Of a stretch of DNA of 64,000 nucleotides, positions 46,200-57,699 are shown one piece after another. The notes below the pieces were generated by a model. That model ran no database searches. It was given only the letters and a program-made list of their open reading frames with translations, and was not told where the DNA came from. Source of the DNA: Argopecten irradians (taxonomy: Eukaryota > Mollusca > Bivalvia > Pectinida > Pectinidae); NCBI RefSeq assembly GCF_041381155.1, contig NC_091139.1:7998383-8062382 (forward strand). The letters run 5' to 3'. The translations under genes were made by a program, and so were the position numbers. Each line of letters begins with the position of its first letter. Position 1 is the stretch's first letter.

Positions 46200-47480
46200 T
46201 ATAATAAATACATGTGCACAGTGTAAATGGATGGTAGTTGTGTTGCGAATAAAAAAATTCGAGTTTCGAGCTACGATGGACACGCCAAAATCATCCCACT
46301 TGTAACGCCTCGAATTAACTATCGTACATCAACCTCGTGTGTATAACAAGGACATCCATTTTGAAACTAAGGGACTGTTTTTATAACAACTGGTTGCCAC
46401 CAAGGACAAAACCTTTCGAAAATTGCAGATAGGGTGTAATTAGCAGATAGGGTGTAATTAGACACCTATAACATCCGAGGTTATGTTTGACATCCGAGGA
46501 GCTCCGATTGAAATCATCCTTATATACTAATAATCATCCAGAAACGGGCAATCAATATCCGGAATAAAATCAATAAAAATATCTTTTTATTTTATTTTTT
46601 ATCAAAATCTTTTTACATAATTTGAAAGATGCCATTTCGGAAAATAGTTGATTTTAATACAGAATCGCAAAGAGCAAAATATTTGCCCCAGAAAATTTAT
46701 GTATTTCCTGCTGAATTAGACTCTTTTTGAAGCCAAAGTTTGAGTCAAATCAAAGAGCTTGTTATATTTCATAAAAGAAAATGAAAATTATCAATGTATC
46801 TAATTATTTATGTAATTTTATATGTGTCTGTAATAAAATAATCAAAAAAACACAAAAAGGGTAAATGAGTATCATAAAAAATTGAAGGGTAGTAGTGCAC
46901 TGCCCATTTGCATATTTAAGTATTTTCAGAGCGAAATTTAAGGGGTATCAAAAGGCAAATCTGTCATATTTTGAAAAATAATACGATGAGGTACGCTTTT
47001 TATTGGCTTTTCGTATTGCAACTTGTCAATTTTTATGCAATTTCCAAAAAAAATCGGTTTTTGTTTTCAGAAAAAAAAAAGAGAAAAAAGTGACCATTTT
47101 TCAATTTAGCACTAAAATTGGGTCCGGACTTCTCTAAACAAAATATCGTTTATTCGTTTCATTACGGAAATCTTAGATTATTTAATATAGTTAGGAATTG
47201 CATTGCTCAATATCACTAAAGATATAAATATGATATCTGCATATTTTTTATTTGTTTAGTGAAGTTACAGGTAGGAAATATCATTTTATTGAGTTAAATT
47301 AAGTCATTAGGACCCATTTTTAAGTAACTTGGTGCCATATGATTTTAGGTGCTTTTTCTGACCAGAGTATGCCTAAAATTTAATTATAAAAAATAGCCGA
47401 AATTCTTCAGAGGAGACCAGAAGTGACGGTTTACCTTAAAGGTAAAACCGTGTTATGTTTTCACAAATAGGGATATGTTA
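46200..47480. other. Intron 1 of locus B, middle part
   Basis: AT-rich. The 18-bp word AGATAGGGTGTAATTAGC is nearly duplicated in tandem at 46,427-46,460. No gene was seen. Confidence 0.45.
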
Positions 47481-47482
47481 AT

Positions 47483-47947
47483 CGTTATTCCCTACGAATT
47501 ACCCGCACCGAGATTTAGCCCGCGGGAAGCAAAATCAGACATTTTCTATAATTTTGTAAAATAAATTGCAGATTGCCCGTGGGTTGTACGTCGATGTAAT
47601 CCTTGGAAGTACTGTGCATTTGTATTTCATTATAGTACGTTGTTATCTGTTATAGTAATTTCATTTGGAAACGGTATAGATTTATTCAAAGATATGCAAT
47701 GTTATCAATACAATTTTTTTTGTTTAGAGATAGGTTTTAATTGTAAGAAATATATAGCTCATTTGGAAATAGTTAGAGGGCTATTTTCTGTAAACTGTGA
47801 AATAGTTTACAACAGATAGCCCGCATATGTTTTTTTTCAAATTTGGTAATAGTTTCCACAGATAGTCCGGATCGGCAGATAACCCGCATTAGGCATCTTC
47901 TGATGTGATGTATCATATAACCCGCGGGCAATACACAGGGAATTACG
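47483..47947. mobile_element. TIR element with ACCCGC motifs
   Basis: Imperfect inverted ends of about 24 bp (CGTTATTCCCTACGAATTAC then CCGC; right end complement CGTAATTCCCTGTGTATTGC then CCGC) bound 465 bp. Inside, ATARCCCGC-like words recur near both ends. There is no transposase, so a MITE is likely. Confidence 0.6.
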
Positions 47948-47949
47948 GT

Positions 47950-48930
47950 GGTGGTATTTGCTTGTTTTTCATTGGTACAATTTAATTTCAATCAAAGAAA
48001 AAGTATACATTCAATGATTGAGTATGAGGATAAACAATGCAAACATCTGAAAAGCATTGATTCAATATGGTATATAAAACCAACGGTACTATTTAATAAC
48101 CACTTAACAGTACTTAAAATATTCAGAGCCAGAACGTTTTTGTAGAAACAAAACAGATATAATAATTAAATGGTTATAAGATGATGCGAGAAAAAATGGA
48201 GAGGTTGAAATCAGTCGATTTTTCGATTAGGAGGCTATGAATTAGAAGGTCAAGGTCGAGACAGGGTTTCATACATAATGTTATGAAATATAATTTAGTG
48301 GTTTTTAATTAAAATTACAATTTGGGTGACGAGAGAAAAGACAATGGTAACGAGATAATAATGAAGATGGGAAGGTGATGACTAATAGAATTGTCCTTGG
48401 TGATGTGACTAAGAGAGTTCTTCATCCCCTTTGGGATTATCTTGTATCAGCTCACATAGGGCGAATGATTCTTTTCTCTTACCTGTGTACAACTTTGTGT
48501 CTCAAATACTGATTTGTCAGCAGTGCAAGCAAGCTTGATATGACATGGACAAAGTTTCATCGTTGCTGTCGTATTGACCATTTTGCATTTTTCGTGACGT
48601 CATGCTACTGATATTGCATTGGTATGTCACTAAGTCATTTAATTGTTGAGAAAGTCCAAATATTTCGTGGAGCTTGCCTTTACCAAAGATTGAGATAACA
48701 AAAATCTCGCAAATTTAATAATCTCAACCCGAGGGAAAATAGTCTTTAGTTGAAAAGAAAGGCGAAGATATTTTTTAAACTGATCAGGAGGGCGACTGGA
48801 GAGGGGTCGAAGTATTTTCAAAGGAGCCAGATCAATGACCGATACGTTACAAGTATTTTGTAATAAAATACAATGTAGTCTTGATATTTCACAGCATTTG
48901 GTAGACTATTTTTGATAGATATTCAAAGAT
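47950..48930. other. Intron 1 of locus B, distal part
   Basis: No feature recognised. Confidence 0.45.
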
Positions 48931-48936
48931 ACTCAC

Positions 48937-49006
48937 GTGAACTCTTCACAGAATAAAGTCCAAAATAAATCACCAGGAAAATATTGTAGTTCCTGATCGA
49001 TTCCAT
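48937..49006 (-). CDS. Locus B: start codon and signal-peptide exon
   Basis: The 70-bp coding exon reads MESIRNYNIFLVIYFGLYSV then KSS, followed by donor GTGAGT after the first base of the next codon. It is a classical secretory signal with a short polar start and a hydrophobic core. It joins lectin 1 in frame. The start is fixed by the upstream TATA box and by the signal's length. Confidence 0.85.
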
Positions 49007-49036
49007 GTTAAAAAGCTCCATCAAATGGTTCCTTAT

Positions 49037-49065
49037 TACGTCATTGTTATCTTTATTTATATTAT
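49037..49065 (-). promoter_or_regulatory. Locus B: TATA box and CRE-like site
   Basis: On the minus strand ATATAAATA lies about 45-55 bp upstream of the ATG, giving a short predicted leader. TGACGTAA (CRE/ATF-like) sits between it and the ATG at about 49,036-49,043. Confidence 0.5.
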
Positions 49066-49554
49066 TCGGGCAGCAACCCGGAAGACAATTTTATCTGTAT
49101 AACTAAATGATATGGTATCAAACCCCTGTCACTCATATGCTATCTAGGGTCATGAGCAGGGGCTTAATGACCTAAAACACATATATATTTTAGAGTTATT
49201 ATAGCGATATGAATTATGTTTAAGTGCAAAGCATACTTACCGCTGTTGTATTGCACTGTATATAAAGTGATTTGAGATAATTCATCACGCACTTTCCGTT
49301 TGACTGTATTAATTCAAGATTTAAAAAGAGTCATGTGTTACAATATTATATTCGGCTTGTGAACCTATAGATGTTTTGAACATTTTTCTAAAGGATAAGT
49401 GTATCAGTGAAAGTAGATAGTGGTACAGACAGCGATACATACAATGTATTTTATCATGGAATATCTTTCAATAACAATTTTGAACATTTCATTTAAGGCT
49501 CTGTAAAATCAATACACACACATAGGATGGTTGACTTTTCCATAGCTTTTAACT

Positions 49555-49560
49555 TTTATT
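49555..49560 (-). terminator. Locus C: possible polyadenylation signal
   Basis: AATAAA on the minus strand, about 230 bp after the locus C stop codon and about 500 bp before the locus B promoter. Confidence 0.4.
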
Positions 49561-49787
49561 TAAATGAACATAGAGATTGTTGCACTTGAGATTATGAACT
49601 ACATGAATGACAATTCAGTACGTATTTAAATTTGTAACATTTAATGTATGCAGCTAAACTGATAAAACAGCTATGAAGTAATGTTTTCGTTATCTATATG
49701 GCAAAACATCAAGTAATACACAAATTATCAATATAAATATTTATCTATTTGTTTCCGCCAAACTCTTGTTTTAAACCGAGATGCCGC

Positions 49788-49849
49788 TTAACTTCTGAAT
49801 ACCACTGATAAGGGACTATGTAAAATTTGGTTTTCTTTCTCCTCAAACT
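49788..49849 (-). CDS. Locus C: last exon of the tail
   Basis: A 62-bp exon with acceptor ATACAG joins the ITAM exon in phase 1. It reads EFEEKENQILHSPLSVVFRS and then TAA. It gives the tail an end shortly after YDTL. It is not seen for locus A, whose end lies outside the window. Confidence 0.6.
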
Positions 49850-49858
49850 CTGTATAGG

Positions 49859-49947
49859 AGAAACACCGAAAACTGTGAAATAGTCAAGATAATGAATTAT
49901 TCGAGGCCTATTCATTATCTTGACTATTCCACAGTTTGAGGTGTTTC
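49859..49947. repeat. Near-perfect hairpin at the last-exon acceptor
   Basis: Arms of about 37 bp (AGAAACACC through ACTGTG-AATAGTCAAGATAAT) are inverted around a 12-bp loop. The hairpin starts within 10 bp of the acceptor of the last locus C exon, so it could affect splicing or simply be an inserted foldback. Confidence 0.75.
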
Positions 49948-50146
49948 TAATACTTAAAACATGGCATTGAATGTCACACATGTTCTCCACTATTACACTG
50001 GGTATTGTTCAACTATTCCATAGCTCCAGGTAAACCCTTACTACCTATTTAAACCTTGAGACCTATTCATAATTTATTTATTTACCTCACTCGGAGAACA
50101 AGAATCATGATTTGCATAATTTTTCTAAAAATCCATACACAGGTAT

Positions 50147-50335
50147 TCCGTCTTTGCATATTACAGAGTTAGTTCCCTTGCGGGTAGGTATCGATTGTTA
50201 CGTCATTATTTTGTGAGCGTTATTCACGTCGTTTTCTCAGAAATGTATGACGTTACGCTCGCAAACACATGACGTCACAATCGATACCTACCCACAAGGG
50301 TAAATAACTCTGTGATATGCAAATACAGAATACTT
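50147..50335. mobile_element. Large palindromic foldback
   Basis: Arms of about 65 bp (TTGCATATTACAGAGTTAG through GGGTAGGTATCGATTG to ACGTCAT) are inverted around a centre with further GTAACGTC/TGACGTTAC symmetry. It contains several TGACGTCA-like words. It lies in the locus C intron before the last exon. Confidence 0.8.
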
Positions 50336-50344
50336 ACACTGAAA

Positions 50345-51580
50345 CATTTACTCAATTCAGTTTTCACTGTTCAACATGGAGGACCATAAATATCTAGATC
50401 AGTATATGCAGTAGTGATGGTTTTTGGAAATAAATTTGAAGTGATTTGGGTAAAAAATCTTTTCCAATGCAGCACAGGCCTAAGAGCGAAGTTTAGAAGA
50501 AAAAATACAACAAAATAATCCCCAATGTTTTGGATACATACACAAAATAGTAAAATTGATTTCCAAAAGAGTATGCTTTTTAAAGTAATCCTTGGGAATT
50601 ATTATCTTCTTGAAAAGTGTTGGGATGTAAATTTGTTTGATTGATGCCATTTCTATGGAATATGAAGCGATTTGGATATACAAAATATGGGGAAAATAAG
50701 CATGTCGAGCATCTGTAATTTCGTTTTGGTAGAAAATTCAGAATTTGTCTCATGGGATTCAATCTTCTCTCTTCTGGATTGGTTCAAGTGAATTCTTCTC
50801 TGGGTTATAGATACAGTGGCTGTGAAAGAACTGATAAAAATTATTTTGGAATGAAGCGATGAAAATTGTATACATATATATATGTTTATTGGTATTATGA
50901 AAATAAGTTTACAAATACATCACAACAACGTTGACAAGTACGTTGACAAGTACCTGGGTTAATCTATTATCCATCTTTGTCTAAACCTTAATCCTAAGCA
51001 ACTTAAGATTTACTGAAAGTATGTAGGTACTTCAAGAATTAATAACTAAATAGTTGATTGGGGGCAAAAAGAAAAACAACAATGTAATATAACATTATTT
51101 TAATCATACACTAACATGAAAAGCAAATGAACATTACAGACATGACATGATCTCTACATGATCAACGTCAACAGTCATATCTATATTGCACGATATAACA
51201 CAAAGAGGCTTAAATACACAACCTTCTACTTAAGATTCTCGTTACGTCATTATTTACTGACGTCAAGTCATGACGTCACAATATATTTCCAGTAAAATAA
51301 AAAACGCTCCAGATTATATAACACTATTGCCGGATACAAAAATATTACACGGGCAAAATCACCGGATATCAGGCAGATTATGAACTTTCAAAGAACATAT
51401 ATGCACTTGTGAAGTGTAAATACCAAAATTTCTTTAGGATACTCAGGCATGACACACTTCACGAAAACATTAGCACAAAAGTTATCATGGTTGATGCATT
51501 AGGCTACTTTTCAAATTAAGATTTACGGGTATAATATGTCGTCCATTCAACCATAGGTTCACAAAATAAATCGCTTCACT
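50345..51580. other. Intron of locus C
   Basis: No gene or structured repeat was recognised. The small frames near 50,500-50,760 have no family signature. Confidence 0.45.
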
Positions 51581-51583
51581 TAC

Positions 51584-51664
51584 CAAGGGTATCATAAACA
51601 TTACGTGTACTGCCTATTTTCCGTGAATCTAAGCCTTCATAGTTGTCCTCTACGCCTGGTATAT
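51584..51664 (-). CDS. Locus C: cytoplasmic exon with ITAM-like motif
   Basis: The 81-bp exon has acceptor TGCAG and donor GTAAGT. It reads IPGVEDNYEGL and then DSRKIGSTRNVYDTL. The motif is YxxL-x11-YxxL, as in locus A (104-184). Acidic residues precede each tyrosine, a favourable Src/Syk-type context. Length, phase and motif are conserved between paralogues. Confidence 0.75.
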
Positions 51665-52648
51665 CTGCAAATAATGAAATGTCGGTAAATAATGAACTCA
51701 ACTACATGAATAATTTGTGATTATAATAAACAATTATTTTGGATATATTTCGGTTTTATAATTATACATTTGTAACCTTCATCGACGATTCTGACGTCTT
51801 CCTTGCTTACATGTATGAAGATGTACATCGCTTTAAGATACGGAACTAGTGTATACGTGGTTAAGAGATTGTCAGTATAACTGGTTACTCGCTTAATTCG
51901 AACATTCGGATAACTCGAAGTTTTCTCGTGGTCTCTTTGAATTCGATTTAATCGAGTTCCACTGTACAAAAAGATATTGCAAAGACATGCATTTGGGGTA
52001 ATATTTAACACAAACAAATCATAGTTAAAGTTTACCTTTAGTTTTGTACATGTTCATGTACATACTTCCATAAATATAGAGGTCCATATTAGACATACTA
52101 TAAAGCAGATTCAATCTTCAGTTTCGAATAAAACTTTATTTGACTTCAAACTTAAACACAGTTTCATAAAATAGCATCACCCTTTTTATGTTTAGATTCA
52201 ATTTACTTAATGTTCAGTGTTTGGCCAGATAATAAGGATACACATGCAAAAGTGCCACACATGTAAATCAGGCGTGGCAATTTGCTTGTGTAAGCATAGT
52301 GCGTAGTTATATAAACTTTATAGTACAGACTAAATTAAACACAGGAGAATGTTTTGAGATGTAATATTAAAGAAACAACTTATGGTTATTGGAGTAGTGC
52401 AAGGTTAATTTTCGCGAGTGTAGGTTTTGTGTGTGGCCTGTATGCAGAGCATTTAGATGTTTTGATTTATATACTGATGATAAAATATAAAGGGTCTATT
52501 AATGAAAGCGTTTGATACTGAATGTTTGAAGTGAATTTCAAAAATGTGATATTTATCCGTTGCTTACTGTCAATTCTTCAGCGTAGTTAAATACAATACG
52601 GTAAATGATCACCAAACTATCTACCGATTACACACATGTAATACTTAC

Positions 52649-52703
52649 GATAAGTATGTAGTTCAGTGGAAGGAGGTGGAGTTCGAGTTTTTCTTCCGCG
52701 CAT
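52649..52703 (-). CDS. Locus C: proline-rich cytoplasmic exon
   Basis: The 55-bp exon has acceptor TTCAAG and donor GTAAGT. It reads MRGRKTRTPPPSTELHTY, joining the ITAM exon in phase 1. The basic start suits the membrane-proximal face of a tail. As in locus A it does not fit the phase of the transmembrane exon when that exon ends at GTGAGT. Confidence 0.62.
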
Positions 52704-52709
52704 CTTGAA

Positions 52710-53670
52710 ATATATTTGTTTAACTATTCATCTTATTGGAGGTAACTGAAATTGAATATGTATGCTTCCATTCTAAATAACTTTCCCTTATGGTATGTCA
52801 GACACGTAACCAAAGAAAGAGCAGGTGAACATAAAGTAATATATGTTAAAGTGGCGATAATAAGGTTAGCGAATGTACAAAAACAGAGAAGGAAACTGGT
52901 ACACTGTACATCAACTATAATTTGCAGGTGAACCTAGTTTTTTTATATCCATTCTAGCGTCATCACTGAGTAAATTGCTTTATTTTTTGGTGATATTATA
53001 TTTATCTTAATAAGATAATGGTCATACATTTCACATGTTGACCACTGGACCCATACCAACGTAAGATTGTAGGATACGAATCATTTGAAGTGGTAAATAC
53101 GGTGCCGAGAAGTAATTCAAACATTTTGAACCAACAACAAAAAGTAAACTTTATCCGTCAATACGATCACGTGAATTTGTTTTTCCACATCTGACGACAT
53201 TTTTTTTCTAACTTGACCCCGAATATTAACCTTCCGTTAAATGAAACGTCATATTCACCGGAATGACGTCATTTTTTCGATAATGAAACTCTGGTATGGA
53301 GGTGTCGTCTTTTTCATGGCTAAAGGCTAAAGCAAGGCTTCGATGGGTAATTATTGATTTTAATTATTCCCATATTGTTTCAATGCCATAATACACACTG
53401 AACAGCTTTACTGGAACTGTTTGTGAAGGCCCTTATATATTTCCCACGGTACTGTCGGTAGTTAAAATGAATACACCTGCATTCAGTTTAGTGAATGAAT
53501 CTTTTCTTACGCATCAAAGAAGCTTCGAGCAAAACCAAGAACATAACTGGATATTTTTTTTCGTTTTTATTGCCATTTATATAGGGATGGTTGCAGGATA
53601 AACAAAATACGTTTTTCTAAGTATCGCATTAAAATAAGCCTTGTGTTGTAAAATACTAACCAAGTAATAA
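52710..53670. other. Intron of locus C
   Basis: No gene recognised. A phase-correcting mini-exon was looked for here and not found. Confidence 0.4.
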
Positions 53671-53679
53671 CAGATATAG

Positions 53680-53872
53680 CTGGCCCCAGTTTCATGAACA
53701 TTCCTTAACTTAAGGAAATCCTTAACGTAAAATTCTCCATAGGAAAGCATAACGGAAGTTAAGGAAAACCTTTAAGTTAAGGAACCTTCCTTTAAATCTC
53801 TAATGCTTTCCTATGGAGAATTTTAAGTTAAGAATTCCTTAAAATTAAGGAATGATCATGAAACTGGGCCCT
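53680..53872. mobile_element. Palindromic MITE, TTCCTTAACTTAAGG family
   Basis: About 190 bp forms a near-complete palindrome: GGCCCCAGTTTCATGAACAT through CTCCATAGGAAAGCAT, then its inverse. The arms are almost continuous. This type of GGGCCCAGTTTCATGA palindrome is, from memory, widespread in invertebrate genomes. Confidence 0.82.
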
Positions 53873-53941
53873 GGGGATGGAAAACATGTATTATATTCTT
53901 AATTTGACCCATTAATACGCAAATAGCTAACAGAAACTCAC

Positions 53942-54042
53942 CTTATGCAGTGTACAATAAATCTCATATTACAGGCAACAGAGAACGCAAGAAAGCTGCT
54001 AAACACACCGTACACCGTGATGACGTTTGGGCAGGTTGGTTC
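53942..54042 (-). CDS. Locus C: transmembrane exon
   Basis: The 101-bp exon enters in phase 0 and reads EPTCPNVITVYGVFSSFLAF then SVACNMRFIVHCIR. The hydrophobic helix is interrupted by an arginine (NMRF), unlike locus A (NIGL). Donor GTGAGT leaves in phase 2. An inner donor GTACAC (exon end 53,956) would leave in phase 0. Confidence 0.72.
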
Positions 54043-54149
54043 CTGTGGCAATTAATACTTAAATAGATGTAAGAGAGCAACCAACTAAATAATTTTACAT
54101 AGAGTTTTATGATTAAGGTTTAGGTTCTCCTATAACACTAGATAGAAAA

Positions 54150-54470
54150 AAATGTGTGGGTCCTTCTGCTCAAACTCTAACCAGGGTAGCTTTATTGAAA
54201 TCAGGCGCATTTTGACTAAAAAATCCTGAAATTCTAACCTATTCATTATCATAATTGATATTTTGAACCTAAATCTCAATATGAATTTCCAAATTCATAT
54301 CATGGTTATCTAGGAATAATTACCTGTCAGAAAACATTTTTACTTTTGAAATTCATAATTAGCCAGCTAATCAGCGGCCGGGTTAAAATTCTATCCTGGG
54401 CTCAATCTTGTATACACAGGGGCCATTTCGAAGGTCTTTTTTATTTAGTTGGTTGTTCCCTATAACAGCA
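54150..54470. repeat. Dispersed repeat, copy 2
   Basis: Near-identical to 3,255-3,578, here between the stalk and transmembrane exons of locus C. See copy 1. Confidence 0.75.
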
Positions 54471-54547
54471 TCTACGTAAAATGAAAAATTTCTTACCAAC
54501 AAATTGCATAGAAAATTTAGACCTGATGTACATAAAGCTTTACTTAC

Positions 54548-54594
54548 TTTTTCACAATGGTGATTGTTTGGTGTGGTTCCTGTCTGCTTCTGCG
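54548..54594 (-). CDS. Locus C: juxtamembrane exon
   Basis: The 47-bp exon reads QKQTGTTPNNHHCEK with acceptor ATCAG and donor GTAAGT. It has the same length and phase as the locus A stalk exon. Confidence 0.65.
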
Positions 54595-54871
54595 CTGATA
54601 GTGATAATGATAAAGTCAATGAAAAGTGTATTTTATTCTTGTAAGTTAACATTTCTGGTGAAAACACAAACGTCATAATTTTCATGAAACAATTTTTTCT
54701 GTCATCAACTAAAATATCATGACTTCTCACAATGTTCAAACTTCATCTTATAATCTACAAGTTGTTTTTGATCTTTTGAACCTAAAGGTCTATAACATTC
54801 ATACTCATAGTAAGCATGAGGATTTGTATCTGATCATAGAGTACATAAATGTGTATTTAAATTTAACCTAC

Positions 54872-55006
54872 GTTGGTCACAAGCTTTTCCTGACCAGCCC
54901 ACTTCACACCCCACGTTGTGACATGTTCCATTAATATGGTTACAGACGGGAATCCTACAGTGACACTCTTCTGTACAGTAAGGACCAAAACGTCTGTGTC
55001 GGCATT
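54872..55006 (-). CDS. Locus C: EGF exon, EECHC subtype
   Basis: This open 135-bp phase 1-1 exon reads RRFGPYCTEECHCRIPVCNH and GWSGKACDQ, with acceptor TGTAG and donor GTAGGT. It is the closest relative of 2,775-2,909. Unlike the next EGF exon it has no stop. Confidence 0.75.
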
Positions 55007-55162
55007 CTACAAATAAACCTTTAGTGACTAGATAATAAAAACACTTATGTTTAAATTTTGTCCTTGTTTATGGGAGTTCAATGAAACGTTATTATTTCCA
55101 ACACGGCTTCATAATTATTTCTAAAAACGTTTGCGTTTCTTATGGTAAACGTATAACGTTAC

Positions 55163-55297
55163 CTTGACTACATGTATGTCCCCTCCATCCCGCGTCACAC
55201 CCGGTTACATTACATATTCCAGTCTCGTCGTCACAGTCAGAGTTAGCACAATGACAGGTCTAGGCACAGTCTCGTCAGAATGTGTGGTTGGAACATG
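55163..55297 (-). pseudogene. Locus C: EGF exon with two stops
   Basis: A 135-bp unit with normal splice sites. The FGRD glycine codon is TGA and the CxQTC glutamine codon is TAG. The rest is standard (CHCANSDC to GWRGHTCSQ). Both changes are single substitutions, which argues for real decay rather than sequencing slips. Confidence 0.7.
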
Positions 55298-55309
55298 CTG
55301 TCGAATAGA

Positions 55310-56200
55310 GGGGCACATATGTATGTTAATGGATGTTATTGCCTCCAAAAGGACAGAACTGATCATGAACAAAGTAGTCCTTTAATGTTTTACAGAATAA
55401 AAATTATCATCATTACGCATGCACCTCTGTACTATAATCTCTTTCTAAAAAAGACCATTTTCCCTAAGTCCCAAAGAAGTAATTTTAACCAAAATCCAAC
55501 AACGATTATCACATTTTCAAGCCGGGACGCCCCTTTATCAACACGCATAATGCTATAGAATTTACAATAGAAGACGACGAAGAAAACAAATATCTCAAGT
55601 AGAAGACAATAAATAAGCTGAGGGTGAAGGCGGAATTCAGTAAGGTTTGGTCATCCTCGTCAAAAGAACGCTTTGAATGAAACCATAGAGATGTTTGAAA
55701 CATCTCGTGAAGTAACAAAAGTGGATTCGCCTAAGTCGTCACAGTTTTCAATGTAGTAATTCATTCATAAGAGACAAACAAAAATCTATAAACATTAAGT
55801 AAATTAATGAACGACAACAGTCAAGATCCGATTAGAATACTAGAAAATTAAAGAGATGTTGATATTAAAGAGAAAATATATAGAAAAAATATACAGATGA
55901 TAAAATCAATCACGACCGCAGATGATGATTATGTAGTAGTAAATTTAGAAGTCGAAATAAGGACCATGCAAAAGTATGCTTATCTTGAAACTGCTAATGT
56001 TACACTTGTGAATTTAGCAACTATACAGAACTGTTTATCCTCTTTGACCTACTTCGCTGCCATAAGAATCCATACTATATTTCGAAGCATAAATATTTAT
56101 TGTATTTGTTTGTAAAGTATTTATTACAATACATAATACCAGTAACAGCCGAGATTTAAAATGAAAAAGATTTTTTTTTCAAAAATGACGCAATGGTGAA
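55310..56200. other. Intron of locus C
   Basis: No feature recognised. A plus-strand frame at 55,897-56,115 has no family signature. Confidence 0.45.
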
Positions 56201-56206
56201 GATTAC

Positions 56207-56245
56207 CTTGGTCACAAGATTGGCCTTTCCAACCAGACGGGCATG
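56207..56245 (-). pseudogene. Locus C: half-EGF exon with lost acceptor
   Basis: It matches the 39-bp exon of locus B (CPSGWKGQSCDQ) with donor GTAATC, but the acceptor TTTACAG reads TTACAAC, so no AG precedes it. Confidence 0.6.
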
Positions 56246-56727
56246 TTGTAATACATCAAACATGTAAACACAAATCTATAAAAAGATTAAAAAGGGGGGA
56301 TTCTGAAATACAGTTGGTTTAAAATACCAACAAAACAAAATAGTGTTGTCCAGAGAAAATTAGTAGGTTTCAACATATGACTCGTCGTTAAATGCTTTGG
56401 TCCGACTTGTATAACCAGATTAGTGTATTCGCCTTATTCGCATGTATTCGTAATAAGCACCTTACTTTTTCTGAATTTATTATTTTATAATTCAGTGCTA
56501 TTTCTGTATATTTTACCAATACATCTTTGAAAGTTGTATTTATATGTGTCTGTCTCTATGGTATTTTGTGTTCTATACGTAAAACACAGATGTAATAAGA
56601 GTTCAATTATTGCCATTTTTAGCAAACATGTAGTCTCGATAATTAAAGTAGATACTGATAAAAACACTCAAATGACAACCTACATTCAGGTTCAGATGTG
56701 GAATTGATTAGTTTGTATCACACATAC

Positions 56728-56989
56728 CTCCGATCACCTGGACTTCACACAGTTCTACAACTGCGGACGTTTCGCTATATCATGTAACATTCCGAGGTTC
56801 ATTGTCAGCAGGCTGTTTGTTGTAGAATACAACATACTGACCAGATATAGGACATGAAAGTGACTGGATATAGGATGGTAGGCCGGGTCCGTGGTCATGG
56901 TGACACAGGTGGGCTGATCGCAATACTTGGTGAATGTTGTAAGCAACTGAACTGTTTGATACGTAAAAATCCAGACATTCGGAAAAGAT
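56728..56989 (-). pseudogene. Locus C: F-type lectin C-terminal half, broken
   Basis: Collinear with 41,570-41,836 (LCHHDHGPGLPSYIQSLSCP; QYVVFYNKQPADNEP; VELCEVQV). It is five bases shorter, with a frame break near its start and a TGA before the final strand. Splice sites are intact. Confidence 0.7.
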
Positions 56990-56999
56990 CTGAAATTAA

Positions 57000-57540
57000 A
57001 TTGAAAGTAACAAACAGATAACGCTCTAGGCCAATATCATAATTGAAAATATCTCAAAGCAAAAATAAGCTCTAGGTAGAATTCAATTTTATATTTTAAT
57101 CAAGAAAATTCATGCTAACCCATGTAGTGGAGCAGATAAATGCAGAAATATGACCGAATTGTGCACATTATGATAAAAGCATGACAACTCGCACAAATGA
57201 ATTTTAAGCCATAAGAATTAGTTTGGGCCTCTGAGCCATCGCGAATTTCTCTATGACGTCACTAGCGGCCATTTTGGAGATGGTCGCCATTTTTTTCAAA
57301 ACCACATTAAAGATAAATGGAAGCAATCTTTCTGAGTATTTTTTTTTTATTTTATTCAACTTAATTGATGTATGAATGAAAAATAAAATATTTGCAACGC
57401 TAATTGTTGAAAATTGACAGAATTTCAACAATTATTGAATTTCTATAACTGTGATCAGTATGTACATACCTGAACACGGTTTGTCACCTTGCATTTCCAG
57501 GCATGCACTTTCAGTATAAATTCATCTTTCACATATGAAC
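57000..57540. other. Intron of locus C
   Basis: No gene recognised. Confidence 0.45.
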
Positions 57541-57547
57541 TTACACA

Positions 57548-57685
57548 ATTGTGTGTACACGATGTTAATTGTCTGTATCTGTTGGAAGGACAACTCCCGT
57601 CCTAAATCTACTTCCCACCCAGGTAATAGGTGGAACTGGGTGACATTTCCAATTCCTGGATCCCTGTATAGAGTACAAAAACTTC
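57548..57685 (-). pseudogene. Locus C: F-type lectin N-terminal half, relic
   Basis: Only the second part of the exon is recognisable (the counterpart of the WW-VDLG and IN-VYRQ region), with frame breaks. The first part is lost or unrecognisable. No signal-peptide exon was found upstream for locus C. Confidence 0.5.
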
Positions 57686-57699
57686 CATGGAATGAAGGT

